Assembly: GCA_021324305.1 (NCBI GenBank)
Contig: JAJPJI010000035.1
Coordinates: forward strand, 1-43,448
Origin: Gammaproteobacteria bacterium
GTDB taxonomy: Bacteria; Pseudomonadota; Gammaproteobacteria; DSM-16500
Length of the DNA stretch: 43,448 nt
Direction of reading: 5' to 3'
Numbering within the stretch: the first letter of the stretch is position 1; each line of letters opens with the position of its first letter. The notes beneath the pieces were generated by a model. The model ran no database searches and had not been told where the DNA came from. It saw only the letters and a list, made by a program, of their open reading frames with translations. Both the position numbers and the translations under genes were made by a program. Below, in pieces: positions 6,567 to 14,330 of this stretch.

Positions 6567-9305
6567 TTGGACCCACATAATGGATTAAACAATCATTCCA
6601 AGTCCATATACATTTCGTTATCCAGAATAATGAGTGTATTGATTGGGTTAATAGGCATTGCCGTTATCATTGGCTGGATTGACGACATTCAATTTCTAAA
6701 ATCTGTTTTGCCTAATTTAATCCCCATGAAAGTGAATACGGCAGCAGCATTCATATTAATCAGCATTTCCCTGCTATTGCAACAGATCTTCCCGTACAAA
6801 CATCCTCTAACAACATTCATAGCAAAATTTCTTGCAATTATCGTGTTGCTTTTAGGATTTTTAACTTTTTTTGAATACTTATTCAATGTTGATTTGCATA
6901 TTGATCAATTGATATTCCCACAACCAAGAGATATTCCAGCGCTTCATCCCCCAGGACGTATGGCACCCGTGTCAGCCATTGCATTTATCCTAACGGGTTT
7001 AGCACTCACTCTCACAGGCCTAAAATACACTGTAACAGTCACACAAATATGCTCATTTATAATCGGCGTTTTTGGGATATTCATCATTACAGGTTTTATC
7101 TACCACACTCACACAACCTATCAGATTTTCCCCTATGCATACGCGGCATTGCACACATCGATCAATTTCATACTCATTTCACTCTCTATTTTCTTTATGC
7201 AGCCTGATAAAGGAATCATGAAACTTATTATCAGCCAGACAGAAAGCAGTAAATTCGTTCGCAGGTTATTACCCGTGATAATAATCCTGCCGATACTGCT
7301 AGGCTACTTAAGATTACTTGGAGAATACCATACCTTATATGACAGGGAATCAGGTGTAGCCTTACTAACTATTACGAATATTATTGTCATCATGATAGCT
7401 GTTTTGTACCCGGCCATAAAATTAATGCAATCTGATGTCCAGCGAACTGAACTCGAGAATCAATTACGAAATTCCTATGAAGAAATAAAAGATCTTTATG
7501 ACTTTGCGCCATGTGGTTATCATTCACTCAATGCGGAGGGCGTTTACGTTAGAATCAATCAAACCGAACTGAATTGGCTGGGATATACCCGCGAAGAAAT
7601 TATCGGTAAAATCAAATTGACTGATTTACTAACACCTGCCAGCCAGCTTGTCTTTAACAAATATTTTCCTGAATTCATGCTGAACAAGCATATCGAAAAT
7701 CTGGAATATGAACTCATTCGCAAGGATAAATCCACTTTCACCGCCTTATTGAATGCTACCGCCATTTACGACACGAATGGCCAATTCCTGCAGAGCCGCG
7801 CCACCATACAAAATATCAGCGCACTGAAAGAAACGATCAAATCCAGCAGACTCTTGTATGATGAGCTGGAGTTTGCCATGAATACCGCAAAGTTCGGCAG
7901 TTGGGACTTGAATCTTGCAACACAGAGTGCTCAACGTACATTATTACATGATCAGATTTTTGGTTATTCCTCTCTATTGCCGGAATGGACTTACGGAATG
8001 TTTTTGAATCATGTTCATCCTGATGATCGTCAGTTTGTTAATGATAAGTTCCAGGAGGCTATCGCCAAAAATACGACTTGGGAATTCAAGTGCAGGATAA
8101 TACGAGCTGACAATAAAGATATCCGCTGGATATGGGCTGTAGGAAAACAATTCAAAGTCGATGAATACAGTCACATGATAGGCTTGGTGCAAGACATTAC
8201 CCCAGGCATGGAAATGGAACATAAATTGAAAGATGCTTCATCATATAATCGTACACTGATCGAATCTTCACTCGATCCGCTCGTCACCATTAGCAAAGAC
8301 GGCATCATCACCGATGTGAATACTGCGACTGAACTTATCACGGGCCTTTCTCGCGATAAATTAATAGGCAGCGATTTTTCCAGTTATTTCACTGAACCAG
8401 ACGTCGCCAATAAAGGCTATAAACAGGTATTTGAAAAAGGCTATGTCAAAGATTACCCTCTGGTAATCAAACACGTTTCAGGCAAAACCAGATTTGTCAT
8501 GTACAATGCGGTTGTGTATAAAGATATTGACGGCAAGATTGCCGGTGTATTCGCTGCAGCCAGAGACATCACGGAACGCAGGCTGGCGGAAGAAACCGCG
8601 AAGAAAATGGCTATGGAACTTGAGCGTTCCAACAGGGAATTACAGCAGTTTGCCTATATTATCTCTCATGATTTGCAAGAACCACTGCGAATGATATCAA
8701 GTTATCTCGAACTGATTGAAAGACGCTACAAAAACAAACTGGATAAAGACGCCGACGATTTTATTAATTTTGCAATAGATGGGGCGTTAAGACTGAAAAA
8801 CATGATAGATGATTTGCTTGTCTATTCACGAGTAGAAACCCGCGGCAAGGAATTCTTGCCTGTAAATTGTGAACGGGTACTTGAAGGTGCACTGAGTAAT
8901 CTTCAAATCATGATCCAGGAAACCAAAGCAAAAATCACCCATAGTCAGCTTCCAACTGTGATGGCAGACGAATCACAACTAATCGAACTATTTCAAAATT
9001 TAATTAATAACGCCATCAAGTTTAGAGCTGCAGAAATCCCCATCATTGATATCACAGCACAACATATTGGAAATGAATGGCAATTTAGCGTACGTGACAA
9101 TGGAATCGGGGTAGATCCGGAAAATAAAGATAATATATTCATGATATTCAAGCGTTTTGTTGGCAAAGAGTATCCTGGAACAGGTATTGGCCTTGCAGTC
9201 TGCAAAAGAATTGTTGAGCGTCATAAAGGAAGAATCTGGGTTGAATCAGAATTAGGCAAGGGTTCAACTTTTTATTTCACAATTCCTGATAAATCATCCT
9301 ATTGA
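6567..9305 (+). CDS. Membrane sensor histidine kinase with three PAS domains
   Basis: A 912-aa inner-membrane hybrid of an integral sensor and cytosolic PAS sensing. The start is a TTG at 6567, supported by GGAG (6557-6560) 6 nt upstream; the nearby ATG at 6556 is out of frame and soon stops. Residues 10-290 form about eight membrane helices nearly co-linear with the divergent kinase (shared blocks: GLIG, FLKSV, VDLHIDQL, GRMAPVSAIAF). Three PAS-like domains follow at about 304-425, 435-555 and 560-680, then HisKA with ISHDLQEPLR (His701) and HATPase with N box NLINNAIKF, DNGIGV and GTGIGL. No receiver gene lies directly downstream. It may therefore signal through the Rcp1-like regulator of the opposite operon; that is inference. 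Confidence 0.93.
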   Translation: MDPHNGLNNHSKSIYISLSRIMSVLIGLIGIAVIIGWIDDIQFLKSVLPNLIPMKVNTAAAFILISISLLLQQIFPYKHPLTTFIAKFLAIIVLLLGFLTFFEYLFNVDLHIDQLIFPQPRDIPALHPPGRMAPVSAIAFILTGLALTLTGLKYTVTVTQICSFIIGVFGIFIITGFIYHTHTTYQIFPYAYAALHTSINFILISLSIFFMQPDKGIMKLIISQTESSKFVRRLLPVIIILPILLGYLRLLGEYHTLYDRESGVALLTITNIIVIMIAVLYPAIKLMQSDVQRTELENQLRNSYEEIKDLYDFAPCGYHSLNAEGVYVRINQTELNWLGYTREEIIGKIKLTDLLTPASQLVFNKYFPEFMLNKHIENLEYELIRKDKSTFTALLNATAIYDTNGQFLQSRATIQNISALKETIKSSRLLYDELEFAMNTAKFGSWDLNLATQSAQRTLLHDQIFGYSSLLPEWTYGMFLNHVHPDDRQFVNDKFQEAIAKNTTWEFKCRIIRADNKDIRWIWAVGKQFKVDEYSHMIGLVQDITPGMEMEHKLKDASSYNRTLIESSLDPLVTISKDGIITDVNTATELITGLSRDKLIGSDFSSYFTEPDVANKGYKQVFEKGYVKDYPLVIKHVSGKTRFVMYNAVVYKDIDGKIAGVFAAARDITERRLAEETAKKMAMELERSNRELQQFAYIISHDLQEPLRMISSYLELIERRYKNKLDKDADDFINFAIDGALRLKNMIDDLLVYSRVETRGKEFLPVNCERVLEGALSNLQIMIQETKAKITHSQLPTVMADESQLIELFQNLINNAIKFRAAEIPIIDITAQHIGNEWQFSVRDNGIGVDPENKDNIFMIFKRFVGKEYPGTGIGLAVCKRIVERHKGRIWVESELGKGSTFYFTIPDKSSY

Positions 9306-9345
9306 CGCCTCCCTGGAAACACACAGGTTTTACCCACTTCCGTGA

Positions 9346-9376
9346 CCCTCTCCCTGTACAAACATCAGGAAGAGGG
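9346..9376. terminator. Hairpin between convergent kinase and hsp20 genes
   Basis: An 11-bp stem with one mismatch (9346-9356 pairing with 9366-9376; arms CCCTCTCCCTG and CAGGAAGAGGG) has a 9-nt loop. It lies between two convergent stops. There is no T tract on either side, so it could be a bidirectional attenuating hairpin or a repeat element. Confidence 0.4.
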
Positions 9377-9434
9377 AACACTCCGATCTGATCGTAAATA
9401 TTTACTATTTTTTTACGAGTTGGCTCAACAGTAA

Positions 9435-9881
9435 TCAGTCTTCACTCTGAATGTTAATCAATCGTGGTTGAGCTGCTTCTTTCTTCGGTATACAAACTTC
9501 AAGAACACCTTTTTGCAGCTTCGCTTCGATTTTCGAACCATCGGCCGTATCCGGCAGCGTGAAACGCCGGTAAAAATTGCCGCGGGTGCGTTCAATACGG
9601 AAATAATTGGGTTTTTCCTCTTTGGTTTCAGTTGCGCGCGTTCCCTTGATGGTTAATACATTATTCTCCATGGAGATATTGATATTTTCCTTCTCGACGC
9701 CAGGCAAATCGGCGAGAATAATAAATTGCTGCTTGTCTTCTTTGATATCAACAGCAGGTATCCATTGGCTGGTTTCGATTTTTGATGTATCTGCTTCACC
9801 CATTGGGCGGAATGCCTGTTCAATAATGCGATTGACTTCGTTTAACAAAGTTGCAGGTTCATATCGGGAAATATAACTCAT
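9435..9881 (-). CDS. Small heat shock protein, Hsp20/alpha-crystallin family
   Basis: A 148-aa cytosolic holdase chaperone that binds unfolding proteins without ATP. After an N-terminal arm of about 38 residues comes the alpha-crystallin domain, with DIKEDKQQFIILADLPGVEKENI, NVLTIKG and GNFYRRFTLPDTAD. The C-terminal tail holds an I-x-I anchor (INI), used for oligomer assembly. Length is normal for the family. The GGAGG Shine-Dalgarno is well placed before the ATG at 9881. A sigma-32-like promoter sits about 45-70 nt upstream, so heat-shock induction is likely. The gene is monocistronic, facing the kinase at 9305. Confidence 0.96.
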   Translation of the reverse strand: MSYISRYEPATLLNEVNRIIEQAFRPMGEADTSKIETSQWIPAVDIKEDKQQFIILADLPGVEKENINISMENNVLTIKGTRATETKEEKPNYFRIERTRGNFYRRFTLPDTADGSKIEAKLQKGVLEVCIPKKEAAQPRLINIQSED

Positions 9882-9922
9882 AGTTTCAAGCCTCCATAAG
9901 TTAAATGTCTGATAATTTACAT

Positions 9923-9949
9923 GTATGGGTGGCCACGCCGATTTTCAAG
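9923..9949 (-). promoter_or_regulatory. Sigma-32 (heat shock) type promoter of hsp20
   Basis: On the minus strand CTTGAAA (9949-9943) and CCCATAC (9929-9923) are separated by 13 nt. This closely fits the RpoH consensus (CTTGAA, 13-15 nt, CCCCATnT), about 40 nt before the hsp20 start. Confidence 0.75.
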
Positions 9950-10089
9950 TCGTGCCAAAATGATTCGTCCATTCTGCGAGGCATGCCTATTGAGTTTTTA
10001 CGACTTTCCTGACAACGTTTTTCACTAGCTGTCCATTGCCCTCATCATCAGGCAGGCTATACGCGAAGGGCATAATTTAAACAACACCC

Positions 10090-10118
10090 TTGCGTCAGGA
10101 CCAAATACTGTCTATATT
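10090..10118 (+). promoter_or_regulatory. Promoter of the TPP-riboswitch operon
   Basis: TTGCGT (10090-10095) and TATATT (10113-10118) have exactly 17 nt between them. Transcription would start a few nucleotides before the riboswitch at 10127, so the riboswitch is the whole leader. Confidence 0.7.
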
Positions 10119-10126
10119 GCAGACAC

Positions 10127-10233
10127 ACTCAGGGGAGCCCGCACATGGGCTGAGAGGTTTCATTTCCGAAACGACCCTTAGGGCATAATGTTATCCCGCT
10201 CCAGACCTGATCCGGATCATACCGGCGGAGGAA
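10127..10233 (+). promoter_or_regulatory. TPP riboswitch (THI element)
   Basis: The conserved THI-box parts are present in order: ACTCAGGGGAGCCC, GGGCTGAGAGG, CGACCCTTAGGG, then ACCTGATCCGGATCATACC and GGCGGAGGAAG. It senses thiamine pyrophosphate. The 3' strand of helix P1 contains the Shine-Dalgarno GGAGGAA, only a few nucleotides before the GTG start at 10237. No T-rich terminator separates them. Control is therefore most likely translational: ligand binding closes P1 and hides the ribosome site. Confidence 0.97.
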
Positions 10234-10236
10234 GTA

Positions 10237-10998
10237 GTGACAGCACCAACAATTCATATTCAGAACGCTTCGCTTGCCTATGGCAAAACGCAAGTATTCG
10301 CCAACATCAATCTGGTTCTGCCGGCTGGCAAGTGGGTCAGCTTGCTGGGCCCAAGCGGTATAGGTAAAAGCTCATTACTGCGGATGATTTGCGGTTTAAT
10401 AGACCCGCGTGAATCTGTCAGGGGCACGATCACCGCCGGCAATCATCTTCCTGTGAGTCAGCAAATTGCCTATATGGCACAAACAGACTTGCTGCTTCCA
10501 TGGTTGACGGTACTTGAAAACGCCACCTTAGGACTAAAACTGCGCGGTATCCCGAGCGGTCAGTACAACAGCCTCTCAGACAAGGCCAGGGACTTGCTGG
10601 ATAAAGCCGGTCTTCACCAGGCGACTCATCTTTACCCGCGTCAGTTATCAGGCGGCATGCGCCAACGCGTCGCCCTGGTAAGAACACTCATGGAAGACAA
10701 GCCCATCGTTCTGATGGATGAACCATTTTCAGCACTCGATGCGATTACCCGTTACAAGCTACAACACCTTGCGGCAGAGTTATTAAGGAACAAGACGGTC
10801 TTTTTTATCACCCACGACCCTACAGAGGCATTACGTCTCTCGGATGATATATACATCATGCAAGGATTCCCTGCGACATTGAAACCCATAGCCAGCCTGG
10901 TCTCTGCCGCGCCGCGGGAATTAACCAACAGGGAAGTCATAGACCTGCAAGCGTTGCTTTTCCAGGAACTTTCCCAGGCAGCAGGTGAAGCAGCATGA
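10237..10998 (+). CDS. thiZ: ABC transporter ATPase for thiamine precursor (ThiZ-like)
   Basis: A 253-aa ATPase of a nutrient importer. Walker A GPSGIGKS (about residues 38-45), Q-loop YMAQTD, signature LSGGMRQR, Walker B VLMDEPFSALD and the switch His in FITHDPTEA are all present. The subfamily is that of taurine/nitrate/HMP-type importers (SsuB/TauB/ThiZ). The start codon is GTG, set by the ribosome site inside the TPP riboswitch directly upstream. The stop overlaps the permease start by 4 nt (ATGA). The riboswitch and the NMT1/THI5-like binding protein in the same operon point to uptake of a thiamine pyrimidine precursor (for example formylaminopyrimidine, HMP or a relative). The exact substrate is not proven by sequence. 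Confidence 0.93.
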   Translation: MTAPTIHIQNASLAYGKTQVFANINLVLPAGKWVSLLGPSGIGKSSLLRMICGLIDPRESVRGTITAGNHLPVSQQIAYMAQTDLLLPWLTVLENATLGLKLRGIPSGQYNSLSDKARDLLDKAGLHQATHLYPRQLSGGMRQRVALVRTLMEDKPIVLMDEPFSALDAITRYKLQHLAAELLRNKTVFFITHDPTEALRLSDDIYIMQGFPATLKPIASLVSAAPRELTNREVIDLQALLFQELSQAAGEAA

Positions 10999-11732
10999 AT
11001 CCGGTTTTCAGAAGCATGATTGTATGTCTTATCCTGATCGCCCTATGGCAAGCCATCGTCTCAATCTGGAATTTACCGGGGTATTTGCTGCCTGCGCCAG
11101 TGCAAGTCCTTACAGCTCTGTATAACCAGCATCAAATCATTACATTGGAAGCGATTCCAACCATGATTGAGACTTTGCTAGGTTTTTTACTGGGTATTTT
11201 TTTCGGCTGTCTGACCGGACTGATGGTAACTTTTTTCCGGCCGCTCAAGTTCTGGTTACTGCCGCTTTTAATCATCAGCCAGGCTATTCCGACTTTTGCT
11301 ATTGCTCCCTTGTTAGTTATCTGGCTGGGTTATGGAATCGCTTCAAAAATCGCTACAACCATACTGATGATTTTTTTTCCTGTCGCCAGTGCGTTCCACG
11401 ATGGCCTGCGTTGTACCGAGGCTGGCTGGCTGAACCTGGCAAAAACCATGAATGCCAGGGAGTGGCGGGTATTTTATTACATACGCTTGCCAGCAGCTCT
11501 CCCTTCGCTGGCATCCGGAATTCGTATTGCAGCCGTTGCGGCACCTATTGGCGCCATTGTTGGTGAATGGGTAGGCTCAAGCCAGGGACTTGGCTATTTA
11601 ATGCTTAATGCCAATGCGCGCATGCAAATCGATGTGATGTTTGCAGCATTAATTGTTATTATTGTATTTGCATTAGTTTTATACTTTAGTGTGGATAAGG
11701 TATTACGTTCGCTGGTATCTTGGAATTCCTAG
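10995..11732 (+). CDS. thiX: ABC transporter permease for thiamine precursor (ThiX-like)
   Basis: A 245-aa inner-membrane permease of the BinPDT family with about six helices. The ATPase-coupling EAA region is visible as AKTMNAREWRVFYYIRLPAALPSLASGIRIA, here with N in place of the usual Gly-adjacent pattern. The stretch GAIVGEWVGSSQGLGYLML follows and is typical of the SsuC/TauC/ThiX group. It overlaps the ATPase gene by 4 nt and is followed after 28 nt by the binding protein, giving the order ATPase-permease-binding protein. The TPP riboswitch upstream should control all three. Confidence 0.93.
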   Translation: MNPVFRSMIVCLILIALWQAIVSIWNLPGYLLPAPVQVLTALYNQHQIITLEAIPTMIETLLGFLLGIFFGCLTGLMVTFFRPLKFWLLPLLIISQAIPTFAIAPLLVIWLGYGIASKIATTILMIFFPVASAFHDGLRCTEAGWLNLAKTMNAREWRVFYYIRLPAALPSLASGIRIAAVAAPIGAIVGEWVGSSQGLGYLMLNANARMQIDVMFAALIVIIVFALVLYFSVDKVLRSLVSWNS

Positions 11733-11760
11733 CCCGGCGTGCAGTATTCGGAGACAGCAT

Positions 11761-12702
11761 ATGAAAAAAATCGCTATATTCGTATTAGCCATGTTCGCGT
11801 CTGTTTGTTTCGCGGCAACGCCAAAACCGCAAAAGCTGACGGTCATCCTCGACTGGTTTCCAAATCCGGATCATGCCCCATTAATCATTGCCCAGCAGCA
11901 GGGATTTTTTAAAGACCAGGGTCTGGATGTCGAATTGATTGGACCCGCGGACCCCAATGATGCTCCCAAACTGGTTGCGGCGGGTAAAGCTGATCTTGGT
12001 ATCACTTATCAGCCTGAGTTACTGGAACAAATTGACGCTGGTTTACCCTTGATACGGGTTGGAACACTGATAGACAAACCACTCAACTCACTCGTTGCGC
12101 TGAAAGGCAGCGGTATTCACTCACTTAACGACCTCAAAGGCAAACGCATAGGATCAAGCAACGGCGGATTGACCAGTGTCATGTTGAAAGTCATGCTGAT
12201 GAAAGAAGGCTTGAGTGAAAAAGACGTTGAACTGACCAATGTCCGCTACAATCTCACACAGGCATTACTATCTCATAAAGTTGATGCAGTGACAGGCATG
12301 ATGCGTAATTATGAAGTTCCCATGCTGGAATCAAACGATCAGAAAGTAGTGGCGTTTTTCCCGGAAGAGCATGGTGTCCCCACATACAGTGAACTGGTTT
12401 TCATTAGCAGCACACAGAACGTGCATGACAAACGTATTCCCCGATTTCTTGCCGCCGTTAAAAAAGCTGTGCGCTACCTTGATGAACATCCTCAACAAGC
12501 CTGGGATGCATTTGCCAGACAATACCCGGAGTCTAACAACACTGTGAATCGGGAAGCCTGGTTTGCAACCATGCCTTATTTTGCGGAAGATCCGGCTGAC
12601 TTCAATAGCAAGGATTGGAAACATTTTGCAGATTTCATGCAGAAACACCAATTGATCAAGAAAATCCAGCCTGTATCCCGATACGCAATCATCTTGAGAT
12701 AA
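11761..12702 (+). CDS. thiY: NMT1/THI5-like periplasmic binding protein (ThiY-like)
   Basis: A 313-aa solute-binding protein. The ATG at 11761 is chosen because GGAG (11750-11753) is 7 nt upstream and a signal peptide follows at once (MKKIAIFVLAMFASVCFA, then ATPKP). The mature part has the NMT1/THI5 fold: LDWFPNPDHAPLIIAQQQGFF, then KADLGITYQPEL, then GSSNGGLTSVM and MMRNYEVPML. Fungal THI5 pyrimidine synthases need a CCCFC motif; this mature protein contains no cysteine at all. A transport role is therefore favoured over a suicide-enzyme role. It is the last gene of the riboswitch operon, delivering a pyrimidine-type thiamine precursor to the permease. Confidence 0.93.
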   Translation: MKKIAIFVLAMFASVCFAATPKPQKLTVILDWFPNPDHAPLIIAQQQGFFKDQGLDVELIGPADPNDAPKLVAAGKADLGITYQPELLEQIDAGLPLIRVGTLIDKPLNSLVALKGSGIHSLNDLKGKRIGSSNGGLTSVMLKVMLMKEGLSEKDVELTNVRYNLTQALLSHKVDAVTGMMRNYEVPMLESNDQKVVAFFPEEHGVPTYSELVFISSTQNVHDKRIPRFLAAVKKAVRYLDEHPQQAWDAFARQYPESNNTVNREAWFATMPYFAEDPADFNSKDWKHFADFMQKHQLIKKIQPVSRYAIILR

Positions 12703-12715
12703 ATTCGATATTATC

Positions 12716-12754
12716 ATGCCGGCAAAGATCCGCTTGTATCTTGCACGCCGGCAT
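12716..12754. repeat. Inverted repeat after thiY
   Basis: An 8-bp perfect inverted repeat ATGCCGGC/GCCGGCAT (12716-12723 and 12747-12754) with a 23-nt loop starts 13 nt after the thiY stop. It is probably a stabilising or terminating hairpin and sits next to a dispersed repeat. Confidence 0.4.
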
Positions 12755-12774
12755 ATCTACCTATTTTGTCAGCG

Positions 12775-12806
12775 CCTGGATACCAGCTTTCACTGGTATG
12801 ACAGAA
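12775..12806 (-). repeat. Dispersed palindromic repeat, copy 1
   Basis: Read on the minus strand this is TTCTGTCATACCAG, TGAAAG, CTGGTATCCAGG. The 7-bp stem ATACCAG/CTGGTAT is perfect. It matches the general plan TGTCATnCC-GCGAAAGC-GGnATCCAG shared with the copies at 31637, 38401 and the array at 43322. Confidence 0.6.
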
Positions 12807-12911
12807 GAGCCAGGTATAAAGGAGAGACATGCGCCAGCATGAGAGAGTGACTACCATATTATTCCGTAACTGAGTATTATTCCCATACTGATTTCAAAGG
12901 ACCTTCCATCA

Positions 12912-14276
12912 ATGTCATCGACCTATACATTAATCGCACTCAATGCCAGTGTTCTGGTGGTTCTATTCTTTTTAGCCATCCGACAAATGTTAACAGGATC
13001 ATACAATGAAAAAGCGAGTCTGCGCATTGAAGAACTTTTAACTCAACTATCCCGACAAAATCAGTCAACTGATGTGCAGTTGAGAGAAAATCTGTTAGTC
13101 AATTTCAGCGGCCTGCAGCAATCAATACTGGAAAAACTAAATCATTCGCGCATTGAACAGACCCAGCAATCCGCCGATCTGAAAGAACAACTCCAGCAGG
13201 CGTTTGCCAATCACCGGGCACGATTCGATGAACGACAGATGGAAGCATTAAAAATATTACAGGATACATTGCAAAAAGGCACCCAGGACAACCGTCAGCA
13301 AGTCAAAGAAGCCTTGTCGGATTACGCCAAGGAATTAGGGACCCGTATTGACCAGCTAACGCAAACCACTGAAACCAGGTTAAAGGAAATCAATCAGCAG
13401 GTAGAAAAGCGCCTGGCGGAAGGTTTTGAAAAAACCAATGAAACTTTCAGCGACGTTATTAAACGGCTGGCATTAATTGACGCGGCGCAAAAGAAAATTA
13501 CCGAACTTTCAAGCAGCGTAATGAGTTTGCAAGAGATTCTTAATGATAAACGCTCACGCGGCACCTTCGGTGAAGTTCAACTATCGGCATTAATATACAA
13601 CATGATCCCAGAGCAGCATTTCAGTTTTCAGCATCAACTTAGCAATCATCGCCGCCCGGACTGCATGCTATTCCTACCGGAACCGACTGGCAATATCGCC
13701 ATTGATGCGAAATTTCCATTGGAAAATTTCCGCATCATGATTGATTCAACAGCCTCCGACAGCAACAAACAGCAGGCTGAGAAACAATTCAAAATTGACA
13801 TCCGCAAACATATTCAGGATATAGCGGATAAATACATCATTCCTGGCGAGACATCCGACGGTGCAGTCATGTTTATTCCAGCAGAAGCTGTCTTTGCAGA
13901 AATCCATGCCCACCATCCCGATCTGGTTGAATTCGCGCAAAACAGGAATGTGTGGATGGTATCACCGACCACGATGATGGCCATACTCACCACCGCTCGC
14001 GCGGTCCTCAAGGATGCAGCGACACGTAAACAGGTCCATGAAATACAAAAACATTTACGCATGCTGGCGGATGATTTTGAACGCTTCCAGATGCGCATGG
14101 ATAATCTGGCCAAACGGATTGCACAAGCACATTCTGATGTGGAGCAGGTGCACATTTCGTCCCGAAAAATATCCCAGCGGTTTATTCAGATTGACAAGGC
14201 GGATCTGGAAGAAATAAAAATGGATGGACCTATCCTCGTACCGGAAATCACGCCACCCCCGCAACCACCAGAATAA
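12912..14276 (+). CDS. rmuC: RmuC family DNA recombination protein
   Basis: A 454-aa protein with one N-terminal membrane helix (LIALNASVLVVLFFLAI), a long Gln/Glu/Lys-rich coiled coil (about 35-215), and the RmuC nuclease-like domain (about 215-425). The last is marked by SRGTFGEVQLSALIYNMIPE, RPDCMLFLP, IAIDAKFPLENF and VSPTTMMAIL. RmuC limits inversion of short inverted repeats and is predicted to be an endonuclease of the PD-(D/E)XK type; the Asp and Lys of IDAKFPLE fit that core. Length is close to E. coli RmuC. The Shine-Dalgarno is weak (AAAGGA about 12 nt upstream of ATG). The gene stands alone and converges with the orphan gene at 14331. Confidence 0.95.
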   Translation: MSSTYTLIALNASVLVVLFFLAIRQMLTGSYNEKASLRIEELLTQLSRQNQSTDVQLRENLLVNFSGLQQSILEKLNHSRIEQTQQSADLKEQLQQAFANHRARFDERQMEALKILQDTLQKGTQDNRQQVKEALSDYAKELGTRIDQLTQTTETRLKEINQQVEKRLAEGFEKTNETFSDVIKRLALIDAAQKKITELSSSVMSLQEILNDKRSRGTFGEVQLSALIYNMIPEQHFSFQHQLSNHRRPDCMLFLPEPTGNIAIDAKFPLENFRIMIDSTASDSNKQQAEKQFKIDIRKHIQDIADKYIIPGETSDGAVMFIPAEAVFAEIHAHHPDLVEFAQNRNVWMVSPTTMMAILTTARAVLKDAATRKQVHEIQKHLRMLADDFERFQMRMDNLAKRIAQAHSDVEQVHISSRKISQRFIQIDKADLEEIKMDGPILVPEITPPPQPPE

Positions 14277-14298
14277 TCCCAAGCAAACACGAGTATTA

Positions 14299-14325
14299 AC
14301 GCCGGCCCCGGGGCGGAGCCGGCGT
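14299..14325. terminator. GC-rich hairpin between convergent genes
   Basis: An 8-bp perfect stem ACGCCGGC/GCCGGCGT (14299-14306 with 14318-14325) and an 11-nt GC-rich loop lie between the rmuC stop and the convergent orphan gene. No clear T tract is present, so termination is only probable. Confidence 0.45.
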
Positions 14326-14330
14326 ACAAT

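Noticed and set aside
11761..12702. THI5-type pyrimidine synthase instead of a binding protein
   Set aside because: There is a signal peptide, no cysteine in the mature chain for a CCCFC motif, and permease and ATPase genes sit directly upstream.
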